Part shown: piece by piece, positions 19,101 to 27,454 of the stretch
Position numbering within the stretch: position 1 is the stretch's first letter
Layout: every line of letters starts with the position of its first letter
NCBI GenBank assembly: GCA_016199525.1
Contig: JACQGL010000187.1
Coordinates: 1-32,686 of the forward strand
Direction: 5' to 3'
DNA length: 32,686 nt
Origin: Armatimonadota bacterium
GTDB lineage: Bacteria > Armatimonadota > SYMT01 > JACQGL01
Notes under the pieces: generated by a model
What the model was told of the DNA's origin: nothing
The model's database searches: none
Seen by the model: only the letters and a program-made list of their open reading frames with translations
Translations under genes and position numbers: made by a program

Positions 19101-19198
19101 CGGATGCTCCGCGTTATCTGGCGGCCAGCCGTCAGCCTGCAGCCTTCAGCGTTCGGTCATCCATCTTGCCCTGGCTGCCAATTGCTGTACGCTTGCCT

Positions 19199-19660
19199 TC
19201 AGTCGATGGCGGTGTAGTCCTTCCGCAACGGGTGGCCCTCCCAGTCGTCCGGCAGGAGGATGCGTCGCAGGTCGGGATGGCCTTCGAAGAAGATCCCCAT
19301 CAGATCGAACGCCTCCCGCTCGTGCCAATCCATCCCCCTCCAGACGGCGGTGGCCGACGCGACGTGAGGATCGTCGCGCGGCAGGCTCGTTTTGACGGCC
19401 AGGAACTCCCGCGTGGCCGTATTATAGGCGTGCCACACCACTTCCATCTGGTTGAGGCGATCCACGGCGCTGCACAGAACGGGCAGGTTGAATCCCAGCT
19501 CTTCTTTGGCGAACCGGCACACGGGAAGCACCTGGGCCGCATCCACGGTAAACGTGGGCGTATCCACGGCCAGGACGGAAGCGGTGACCGCATCCGGGAA
19601 GGCGGACCGGATGCGGTCTTCATAAGGGAGGCTCTGCGGGGCAGCAGACGTTTCACTCAT
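19199..19660 (-). CDS. nuoC: NADH-quinone oxidoreductase subunit C
   Basis: [38 protein letters not shown]. Confidence 0.95.
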   Translation of the reverse strand: MSETSAAPQSLPYEDRIRSAFPDAVTASVLAVDTPTFTVDAAQVLPVCRFAKEELGFNLPVLCSAVDRLNQMEVVWHAYNTATREFLAVKTSLPRDDPHVASATAVWRGMDWHEREAFDLMGIFFEGHPDLRRILLPDDWEGHPLRKDYTAID

Positions 19661-20250
19661 ACTGTCTGACCTTCCGCCACCTGTGGGGCCAGCTGCGGCT
19701 CGCGCGCTGGCGCCAGGCCTCTAGAAAGGTGGCGTTCCTGCATAATCTTCTGCTGCAATTGGAGGAACCCATAAATCAGGGCCTCCGGCCGGGGCGGGCA
19801 GCCCGGGACGTAGACATCCACGGGGATAATCTTATCCACGCCTTTGACCACGCTGTAGGCGTCCCCGTAGATGCCGCCAGAATTGGCGCAGCTGCCCATA
19901 GAGATCACCCATTTGGGCTCGGGCATCTGCTCGTAGAGCACCTTGATGCGCTCGCCCATCTTCTTGGTGACGGTGCCCGCCACAATCATCACGTCTGCCT
20001 GCCGGGGGGTGGCGCGGAATACGCCCGCACCCAGGCGGTCCAGATCAAACCGGGCGGCGCCTGTAGCCATCATCTCGATGGCACAGCAGGCCAGGCCAAA
20101 GGTCATCGGCCACAGCGAGCTGGCACGCGCCCAGTTAAACAGACGATCCACCCAGCCGAGCGTGTAGTTGAGCGGGCCGCCCCCGCCCGCGGCGGCGAAC
20201 CGGTGGCTCTCTTTGATTGCGTTGAAGAAGCGTGTCGGCAGGTCGAACAT
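19657..20250 (-). CDS. nuoB: NADH-quinone oxidoreductase subunit B
   Basis: [47 protein letters not shown]; overlaps nuoC by 4 nt. Confidence 0.97.
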   Translation of the reverse strand: MFDLPTRFFNAIKESHRFAAAGGGGPLNYTLGWVDRLFNWARASSLWPMTFGLACCAIEMMATGAARFDLDRLGAGVFRATPRQADVMIVAGTVTKKMGERIKVLYEQMPEPKWVISMGSCANSGGIYGDAYSVVKGVDKIIPVDVYVPGCPPRPEALIYGFLQLQQKIMQERHLSRGLAPAREPQLAPQVAEGQTV

Positions 20251-20304
20251 CAGCGCTGCTCTCTTCTCCCCGGCGCGCTGGCCGTCTCTGCACGGCCGGA
20301 GCGC

Positions 20305-20694
20305 TCAGACCCACTTCAGCACGCCCTTTCGCCAGGCGTAGACCAAACCCAGGACTAATATGCCCAGGAATACGAGCATCTCCACGAACATGAACGGGCC
20401 GATCCCGAGATCGGCGAAGTTCCGGAGTCGCACCGCCCAGGGATAGATGAAAATCGTCTCAATATCGAACACCACGAATACCAGCGCAAAGATGTAGTAG
20501 CGCACGTTGAACTGCGACCACGCCTGGCCAATGGGCCGCTCCCCGCACTCGTAGGTGGTGAGCTTCTCGGGTTTGGGCCGGTGCGGCTGAATCAGCCTGC
20601 TGAGCCCTAGCGCCACTACCACGAACAGGATGGCGAGGATAGCAAACCAGGCGATGGCCTGGAAATCGGTTACTCCTGGAGGTCCCTCAGGCAT
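20305..20694 (-). CDS. nuoA: NADH-quinone oxidoreductase subunit A
   Basis: TYECGERPIGQAWSQFNVRYYIFALVFVVFDIETIFIYPWAV; Met at 20694 with GGGAG upstream. Confidence 0.95.
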   Translation of the reverse strand: MPEGPPGVTDFQAIAWFAILAILFVVVALGLSRLIQPHRPKPEKLTTYECGERPIGQAWSQFNVRYYIFALVFVVFDIETIFIYPWAVRLRNFADLGIGPFMFVEMLVFLGILVLGLVYAWRKGVLKWV

Positions 20695-20821
20695 GCAGTA
20701 TTCTCCCTGAAAATCGCCACCAGATTGTATCACGCGCGCGGGGGGCGCTGCTGCGAACGCCCGCGCCGATACGACCCGCAGGCGGCGGATAACCCCACAC
20801 CGGAGGCATTCGCTGTGCCCA

Positions 20822-21226
20822 TCAGCGCACCACCAGAACGGAGCACGAGGCCTCGTCGATCACGCGCTTGGCGACGCTCCCCAGCAGCAGCTGCGCCAGG
20901 CCGCCGCGCCCCCGATGGCCTACAACCAGCAGGTCCGCGCCTTGCTCCGCCGCCTGCTGAACGATCACATCCGCCGGATCGCCGTATTCCACGCGGGCAG
21001 TAGGGTCGATCCCCGCTGCCAGGAGGCGCTCCTCCGCTTCACGAGCCCGCGCTTCGTAGACTTCAGGGTGCTCGCGAGGTTGGACGGCCCCGAAGTCGCT
21101 GCCGAGCAGTTCCCCAACGACGAGCACCTCCACCTGGCTGCCGAGCGCGCGCGCCAGTTCCGCGGCCCGATCCGCCGCGTGCCGGGCGGGCTCGGACCCA
21201 TCGTAAGCCAGCAGGATCTTGCGCAT
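20822..21226 (-). CDS. Universal stress protein (UspA-type, ATP-binding motif)
   Basis: MRKILLAYDGSEPARHAADRAAELA; GHRGRGGLAQLLLGSVAKRV fits G-2X-G-9X-G(S/T). Confidence 0.93.
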   Translation of the reverse strand: MRKILLAYDGSEPARHAADRAAELARALGSQVEVLVVGELLGSDFGAVQPREHPEVYEARAREAEERLLAAGIDPTARVEYGDPADVIVQQAAEQGADLLVVGHRGRGGLAQLLLGSVAKRVIDEASCSVLVVR

Positions 21227-21734
21227 TGGCTTTCCCTGAACGCCGGTCTCATAGATCTACGAGGAGGCGGCTGGCATTGGGCTCTGCCAGCACGCGGAGG
21301 CTACGGAAGCCGAGCGAATCGCCGGAACCACATCCGCCCGGCCGGAAATAGCCGTATCCAATCCGCACAAACCCGAGCGACCCCCGTAGCCATCGGCCGG
21401 CGCTGATCTGAAACCATCACACCCACCCCCAGCATACCCGCCCGGGCGGCCAGCGAGACTGTAGCCGCCCCGGCGGCCCTATCCAGCGCTTGGGCCGTAG
21501 AGACGCGTGTCGGTAGGCTGAACGACTGCCCCGAGAACAGAGCTGAATGGACCCGTGCCGTGCCCGATGCGTGGGCAGGCATCCATAGGGCGGCAATCGG
21601 ACCTCCCACGGCGACGGAGAGCGCCAGAGAGTCGGCGATGCCAGAGCGAGGGCGGGGTGAGTGACGTTCCTTCCGGAGAGAGGTTCCCGGAAGAGCGGGC
21701 GAGGGGTAGGTCAGGAACACAAATAATCCCTGTT

Positions 21735-21770
21735 CGCTCTCGAATTCAGGCCTGGCGGCGTTCGAGAGCG
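21735..21770 (-). terminator. Stem-loop downstream of infC, candidate terminator
   Basis: CGCTCTCGAA (21735-21744) / TTCGAGAGCG (21761-21770), perfect 10-bp stem with 16-nt loop; moderately U-rich 3' side on the minus strand (AACAGGGATTATTTGTG). Confidence 0.55.
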
Positions 21771-21811
21771 GCACGTGCTGGCAAGATGGATTGGAGAGCA
21801 ACGAAGCGGGT

Positions 21812-22360
21812 TTACTTAGGCGCCAGCATCATAGTCATCCGGCGCCCCTCGATGAACGGCTCCCGTTCCACAACTGCTAGTTCGCGAGTGCTCTCTGCCA
21901 AACGGTCCAACTGCTTGCGGGCAACCTCGGGGTGACTCGCCTCACGGCCCCTGAAGATCAGGGTTACCTGGACCTTATGCCCCATCTGCAAGAAGCGCAG
22001 CGCGTCCGCCAGCTTATGCTGGAAATCGTGGACGTCCGTGCCGGCGCGCAGACGAATACCCTTCACGTCCTGGCTGCGCCGGACTTCGCGGGCCTTGCCG
22101 CGCGTCTCGCGCTGCTTCTTGGCTTCTTCGTACTTGAACTTCCCATAGTCCAGGATACGGCAGACAGGCGGCTGCGCGTTAGGCGCTACCTCTACCAGAT
22201 CAAACCCCTGCTCTTGCGCGAGGCGAAAAGCCTCGCGGGTGGGCATCACTCCCAACTGGTTGCCATTCGGATCGATCACGCGCACCTCAGGCACGCGGAT
22301 TCGCTGGTTCACACGCGGACCAAGGTCGCGGAAGCTGCGACGATCGGTATCTCGGTTAAT
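21812..22360 (-). CDS. infC: Translation initiation factor IF-3, ATT start codon
   Basis: IRVPEVRVIDPNGNQLGVM, LVEVAPNAQPPVCRILDYGKFKYE, VTLIFRGRE; ORF-track GTG start extends 16 codons in frame to ATT at 22360 preceded by AAAGGAGGAG. Confidence 0.93.
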   Translation of the reverse strand: MNRDTDRRSFRDLGPRVNQRIRVPEVRVIDPNGNQLGVMPTREAFRLAQEQGFDLVEVAPNAQPPVCRILDYGKFKYEEAKKQRETRGKAREVRRSQDVKGIRLRAGTDVHDFQHKLADALRFLQMGHKVQVTLIFRGREASHPEVARKQLDRLAESTRELAVVEREPFIEGRRMTMMLAPK

Positions 22361-22436
22361 GGCGGTTCTCCTCCTTTATATCAGTCACGCAGCGAATTCC
22401 CGATACCGGACTCTCATTCCCCGGTTCGGACGCGAG

Positions 22437-22466
22437 AGTATACCGGTCCGATAGGCTGGCTGTCAA
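22437..22466 (-). promoter_or_regulatory. Sigma70-like promoter for infC
   Basis: Minus strand TTGACA (complement of 22461-22466), 18-bp spacer, TATACT (complement of 22437-22442). Confidence 0.75.
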
Positions 22467-22922
22467 CGACAGCCGGTCGCTCCGTGAGCAACAGTTATGG
22501 TACATTCCGACGTTGGCCCGGCGATTCCTCGCCGATCTGTTCATCGCCCGCGGCTACATTTGCCGACGCAGGTAACGAGATCAGCAAAGGTAGCATTCCG
22601 GCAGGGCGCGGGGCCGTGCCGGGCAGAAACGCCGGCTGCATCGCGGGGCGTGGGCGCCGCGCCGTTACGAAGTAGCAAGCCCGGCGGGAGATTGCCGGGC
22701 GATTGATCCGTTCCCCGTTCCGTGGGCTTGCGGTTCCTGCTCCTACCAGTGATGCGTACCGGCAGGTGATAGGAGAAAACAAATACTGTATGATATACCG
22801 CGATGCCGAGTAAGGCCTGGAGAGGAATCGTGCCCCGGCCGGCGAACTGAAGGGTGATCAGGCAGTCAGAGGCCTGCGGAGGCCACCCGCGTCTGCGGGT
22901 CCGACGTCCCTGGAAGCGGCCA

Positions 22923-23690
22923 ATGTGGCACCATTCTCCTGCCAACCCGTGGCCGGGGTCACCCAACCCGGCGCCATCCGATTCCCCGGACCAGCGGCGC
23001 GAACAGGACCAGGACTCTAGCTGGCCGCAAGCGGCAGACGCAGGCGTGGAGGGGCCACCTGCCGAGAGCGAGGGTCCCGCGGCGGAGCCACACGATGCCT
23101 GGCCCGCCGCCCCGGGAACGGACCAGGATGCCGCCGCCGCGTGGGGAGTGGCCCCACAGCCGCCCGCCGTTCCAGGCGGGCTCACGCCATCGCCGACTGC
23201 GGCCCCTGTCGCCAGTTTTTTCGACCCGATTGCGCCGCCCCCGAAGGCAGCCGATCCACCCCAGCCGCCGGGTGCGGCCGGGGTGGTCGCTGAAGCGGGC
23301 GCTCCCTGCCCCGGCGGCTGGGACCTGGGTTTCGACGCTCCCCCGGCGTCGCCCGCTCCTGCCGCGCCTGCGCCGCAGTGGGTGCTGGACGTCTCGGTCG
23401 GGTCGCGCCATTCCCAGTACACCCTTGCGGAGGGGACAATTCTGGTGGGACGGCCGGATCCGAAGCGAGGCGTCCAGCCGCAGATTGATCTTCGACCGGA
23501 CGACACTGTTTCCCGTCGCCACGCGCAAATTGTAGGCCGCGGCGGGCGTTATTACGTAGTGGACCTCGGAAGCACGAACGGCTCCTTCGTCAACCAGCAG
23601 GCCATATCGCCGCACGTGGAAGTGGAGATTCGCCCGGGGGACGAGATCACTCTGGGCGAACTGGCTCGTATTCGCGTTCGCCTGGCGTAA
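22923..23690 (+). CDS. FHA-domain protein with long Pro/Ala-rich N-terminal linker
   Basis: ILVGRPDPKRGVQPQIDLRPDDTVSRRHAQIVGRGGRYYVVDLGSTNGSFVNQQ has the GR, SRRH and NG motifs of FHA domains. Confidence 0.92.
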   Translation: MWHHSPANPWPGSPNPAPSDSPDQRREQDQDSSWPQAADAGVEGPPAESEGPAAEPHDAWPAAPGTDQDAAAAWGVAPQPPAVPGGLTPSPTAAPVASFFDPIAPPPKAADPPQPPGAAGVVAEAGAPCPGGWDLGFDAPPASPAPAAPAPQWVLDVSVGSRHSQYTLAEGTILVGRPDPKRGVQPQIDLRPDDTVSRRHAQIVGRGGRYYVVDLGSTNGSFVNQQAISPHVEVEIRPGDEITLGELARIRVRLA

Positions 23691-23829
23691 GTATCCCGGC
23701 CGCACGATTGTTACCCTGCGTCTTACCTCTCTTACCCCGGAACCCCAGCCATTCGAGTAACAATAAGCTATACGGCCCGCACGGGAAGCAAGCGGCAGAG
23801 ATGGTGCGGGTTCATTTGGATCAGGTTCT

Positions 23830-25353
23830 ATGCAGAAGCGTCGCCGTGTGGGTGAAGAGTACCAGCTGGCTCCCGGGGAGCAATTGACCGGCCAGCGTAC
23901 CTATCAGGTGATCCGCTGCCTGGGTGGGGGAGCGTTCGCGCTGGCCTACCAGGTGGCCACGGAATCGGGGCAGGTCTACTTCGCCAAAGAGATGCGCGAG
24001 CCGGAGAGACCCGGCGATGCCGAGGAGGCGTTGCGCATCTATCAGCGCGAGTGTGACGTGCTGCGGCGCCTGGGCAACTACGAGCTGATCCCCCAGATGC
24101 ACGATGCCTTCGAGGACTCCGGCTGCCGCTACATCATCCAGGACTACATCGCGGGCGTCGACCTCGATACGCTGCTGCAATCCGGCCAGATCCCCGATCA
24201 GCGCACGGTAACGCGCTGGTGCGTCTGCCTCTGCCACATTCTGGCGTTCTTGCACAGCCGCAGCGTCGTCCATCACGATCTGAAGCCGTCCAATATCCGC
24301 CTGAACGAGGACGGCGATCCCGTGCTGTTCGACTTCGGTGCGGCGCAGTGGTACCGTCGTCGGGACGAGAAGGTAGATACCCTCTACGGGACGGAAGGCT
24401 ACCTGGCCCCTGAGTATGCCGAGCAGTCTGCGGAGGATCTGGCCGCGGGCATGCGGATGGACGTGTTCGCTATGGGCCGCATCCTGGTAGAGTTAATGGC
24501 CGGGAAGCGGCTTAGCCAGGAAGACATCGACCGCCGCACCCAGCAGCTTTATGGTTCTATCCTGCATAGCCAGCGGCTGGACGATCACTTCGTGCGCGCA
24601 GTGTTTCGTTCGGTGGACTACAATCCAGAGCGGCGCTACCCGAACGGGATGGAGATGGAGCAGGACGTGATGGCGAGTGCGCCGCCGATGGGGCGCGTCC
24701 GTCCGCGTGAGCTGGTCCTCTATGACGAGGGACAGCGCGCACCCGAGGCCAGCCTCACCGTGTACAACGTGGGGGGAGGCACGCTGCACGGTTCCGTACA
24801 CGTGGATGCCAGTTGGCTGGATATTCTCCTCGCCTCCACGGAGAGAGCTCGCGAGCAGACGATCCAGCGCAACCGCGCGACGGTGCGGCTGGCGGCCGAG
24901 GCCACGAAGGTGCCCGCCGGCCAACCGGCGCAGGGGAAGATCATTTTCCAGTTCTCGCACCAGGAGCCGGTGATCGTGCCGGTGCGGCTGGAACGCTCCG
25001 CCGAGGCACCGCGTGTTCAGGTGTCGCCCGCCGAGCTGCGGCTGGTGGCAAAACCGGGCGCGTGGGGGCGAGATAGCCTCACGTTTCGCAACCAGGGGGC
25101 AGGCGAGGGGCGGGTCGAGCTGGTGCTCCCTGCCGATCTGCCCGTGAGCGTGGCGCCGGCGGCGTTCACTCTCGCCCACGGGCAGCAGCAGATAGTGACC
25201 GTGTCCGTACACGCCGGCGACTTGAGGGACGCCGATACGGAGCTGGCGCTCGCCTGGCGCGTGAACGAGAACGAGCGGGACCCCATTCCCCTGCGGGTTC
25301 AGGTTCGCAGTCCTGGCCTGCTGGCGGCGGTGAAGCTGCCGTTCCGCCGCTGA
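23830..25353 (+). CDS. Hanks-type Ser/Thr protein kinase with beta-rich C-terminal region
   Basis: LGGGAFALAYQVATESGQVYFAKEM, VVHHDLKPSNIRLNEDGDPVLFDFGAAQ, GTEGYLAPEYAEQ. Confidence 0.93.
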   Translation: MQKRRRVGEEYQLAPGEQLTGQRTYQVIRCLGGGAFALAYQVATESGQVYFAKEMREPERPGDAEEALRIYQRECDVLRRLGNYELIPQMHDAFEDSGCRYIIQDYIAGVDLDTLLQSGQIPDQRTVTRWCVCLCHILAFLHSRSVVHHDLKPSNIRLNEDGDPVLFDFGAAQWYRRRDEKVDTLYGTEGYLAPEYAEQSAEDLAAGMRMDVFAMGRILVELMAGKRLSQEDIDRRTQQLYGSILHSQRLDDHFVRAVFRSVDYNPERRYPNGMEMEQDVMASAPPMGRVRPRELVLYDEGQRAPEASLTVYNVGGGTLHGSVHVDASWLDILLASTERAREQTIQRNRATVRLAAEATKVPAGQPAQGKIIFQFSHQEPVIVPVRLERSAEAPRVQVSPAELRLVAKPGAWGRDSLTFRNQGAGEGRVELVLPADLPVSVAPAAFTLAHGQQQIVTVSVHAGDLRDADTELALAWRVNENERDPIPLRVQVRSPGLLAAVKLPFRR

Positions 25354-25374
25354 AGATTCTGCGCCTAAACCTAG

Positions 25375-26796
25375 ATGGAAGTGCCACTTTCCATCTCTGC
25401 CACGTTAAGCCATACAGCTGCCCTGGCGGGAACGGAGCCGGAGGAGCCGCTCTACGCCCTCATTCGGCTCCAGCCGGCGCCAGCGCCGCAACGGCCACGC
25501 CTGGAATTCGCCTGCCTCCTGGACGCCAGCGCCAGTATGTACCAGTTCCGGCTTGACCCGCAGGAGCGAGAGCGCTGGCGCCGGCTGGCAGAAGAGCGAG
25601 GTGACATCCGGCGCCAGATAGCGGACGGCCGCGAGGCAATCATCTGGACGGGCCGGACGCTCCAGGAGATGCAGCGCCAGATCAGCACGCCGATGCTGAG
25701 CGCTGCGCGGGCGCTGTGGCGCGGTCTGCAAGCGCTGGATCCCAACGATGCGGTGGCGGTGCTCGCGTTCAACGAACGGGTGCGCGTAATCCTGGACGAT
25801 CCAGGCGGGTCCGAACGCACTCCGACGGCGCGCGCCGCCACGGCAAGGGAGGCGCTCGCTCTGCTCGGGCAGCCGCTTTCCCAGGCAGGCCTGGAACAGG
25901 AAACGCGTCTGGAAGAGGCTTTGCGCGCCGTCATCGCCCGCTGGCAGGACGTCTCCCCGCCGCGTACCGCCCGCCGCCTGCTGCTCATTAGCGATGGTGT
26001 GGTGGTCGATCGTGACGCCTGCCTCTCGCTGGTGGAATCGTTCCCGGACTGCGGCATTGTGGTGAGCACAGTGGGCGTAGGGGGGGAATTCGACGAAGAA
26101 CTCCTGATGCGGGTGGCGGATATCACCCGTGGCAACTACACCTATGCCCCCACGGCCCTGGACCTGGAGCGCGCCCTCGCCGAGGAGTTCGCGCAGATGC
26201 TGCGCGTCGTCGCCCGCCAGGTCCGATTTAGCTTCCACCTGTCCGCTCAAGCCTTGCTGCGGAGTTTCCACCAGGTCTCCCCCCAGATCGCCGCCTTCCC
26301 GCTGATGTGGGCGGACGCAGGCGTGCGTGAGTTTCACCTCGGCGAGGTGCGCGCGGAGGAAGCGGTGGAGCTGCTGGCGGAACTCGCTCCTGCCGCCGCG
26401 TCCGAGGGGAACGTGGAGATTGCACGCGTGGTGGCCCGTGGCCAATCCCTGGACGAGAACGAGGCATTCACTGTGGAGCACCCGCTTAGCCTGCTGGCCG
26501 TCACGGATCCGGCACTGGCGCACGCCCGGGACGAGTCGGTGATCGATGCCGTCGCCCGTACCGCCGTCTACCTTGAGGAGCGCCGCGCGCAGGAGGCGCT
26601 GGATCGAGGCCAGGGAGATGCGGCCACCCGCCATTTGCAGGTGGCCACGCGGATGCTGCGCAAGATGGGAGCGGAGACCCTGGCTGCGGACATGGAAGCG
26701 GCGGCGGCGGAGATCCAGGCGGGCACGCGCAGCCTGAGCCGCACCAAGCGCATCAAGGCGGGCACCCGTCGCCTGGGAACCCCAGGGAATGAGTGA
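25375..26796 (+). CDS. VWA-domain protein with MIDAS motif
   Basis: FACLLDASASM (DxSxS), DAVAVLAFNERV, LLLISDGVVVDRD, VSTVGVGGEFDEELLMRVADITRGNYTY. Confidence 0.9.
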   Translation: MEVPLSISATLSHTAALAGTEPEEPLYALIRLQPAPAPQRPRLEFACLLDASASMYQFRLDPQERERWRRLAEERGDIRRQIADGREAIIWTGRTLQEMQRQISTPMLSAARALWRGLQALDPNDAVAVLAFNERVRVILDDPGGSERTPTARAATAREALALLGQPLSQAGLEQETRLEEALRAVIARWQDVSPPRTARRLLLISDGVVVDRDACLSLVESFPDCGIVVSTVGVGGEFDEELLMRVADITRGNYTYAPTALDLERALAEEFAQMLRVVARQVRFSFHLSAQALLRSFHQVSPQIAAFPLMWADAGVREFHLGEVRAEEAVELLAELAPAAASEGNVEIARVVARGQSLDENEAFTVEHPLSLLAVTDPALAHARDESVIDAVARTAVYLEERRAQEALDRGQGDAATRHLQVATRMLRKMGAETLAADMEAAAAEIQAGTRSLSRTKRIKAGTRRLGTPGNE

Positions 26797-26814
26797 GGCG
26801 GGGAGCGCCGGGAT

Positions 26815-26873
26815 GTAGCGCAGGCATCCTGCCTGCAAGGACTTCCCTAGCGCAGGCTGGCAGCCTGCGCTAC
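26815..26873. repeat. 59-bp nested inverted-repeat element
   Basis: Outer GTAGCGCAGGC (26815-26825) / GCCTGCGCTAC (26863-26873); internal hairpins GCAGGCA-TCC-TGCCTGC (26820-26836) and TAGCGCAGGCT-GGC-AGCCTGCGCTA (26848-26872). Confidence 0.85.
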
Positions 26874-26884
26874 TGGTGAAAGCT

Positions 26885-27454
26885 ATGCGTATCTACACCC
26901 GCACCGGCGACCGTGGTGAAACCGGCTTGTTCGGAGGGCGGCGCGTCCCGAAAGACCACCCCCGCGTGGCTGCCGGTGGGGACGTGGACGAGCTGAACGC
27001 CCACCTGGGCCTGGCATTGAGCCACGAGGCGTTTGGCGACCTGCGGGAGATTCTCATCCGCCTCCAGGAGAACTTGCTCATCCTGGGCGCGGACCTGGCC
27101 ACGCCGCCCGAGGCGGGGGAGCGGGTGGGCCAGAAGCGCGTGCCCCGAGTTACCGCCGACATGGTGGCGTACCTGGAAGACCTCATCGACAGGCAGGAGG
27201 CGAATCTATCCGCGCTGACGCACTTTATCCTGCCAGGCGGCGTGACGGCGGGCGCCTGCCTGCACCTGGCCCGTGCGGCCTGCCGGCGGGCAGAGCGGTC
27301 GGTGGTCACGCTGGCCCACGCGGAGACGGTGAACGAACAGGCCCTGGCCTACCTGAACCGGCTTTCCGACCTCCTCTTCGTGCTGGCGCGGGCCGCCAAC
27401 CAGCACACCGGCCAGGCGGAACGGCCCTGGATTCCGAACCGCGAGGACCCATGA
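26885..27454 (+). CDS. Cob(I)yrinic acid a,c-diamide adenosyltransferase, PduO type
   Basis: MRIYTRTGDRGETGLFGGRRVPKDHPRVAAGGDVDELNAHLG, RAACRRAERSVV, YLNRLSDLLFVLARAAN. Confidence 0.95.
   Translation: MRIYTRTGDRGETGLFGGRRVPKDHPRVAAGGDVDELNAHLGLALSHEAFGDLREILIRLQENLLILGADLATPPEAGERVGQKRVPRVTADMVAYLEDLIDRQEANLSALTHFILPGGVTAGACLHLARAACRRAERSVVTLAHAETVNEQALAYLNRLSDLLFVLARAANQHTGQAERPWIPNREDP

Noticed and set aside
21301-21801. 166-aa minus-strand ORF between uspA and infC
   Set aside because: Composition looks non-coding, overlaps the infC downstream stem-loop, and shows no recognisable motif; retained only as an unexplained spacer.
25405-26838. 477-aa minus-strand ORF antisense to the VWA gene, and similar long antisense ORFs (e.g. 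22541-23506, 14278-15279)
   Set aside because: Typical shadow ORFs of GC-rich coding DNA; the opposite frame has clear domain motifs and these have none.
26797-26884. Cobalamin riboswitch upstream of the adenosyltransferase
   Set aside because: The spacer is almost entirely the inverted-repeat element and too short for a B12 riboswitch aptamer.
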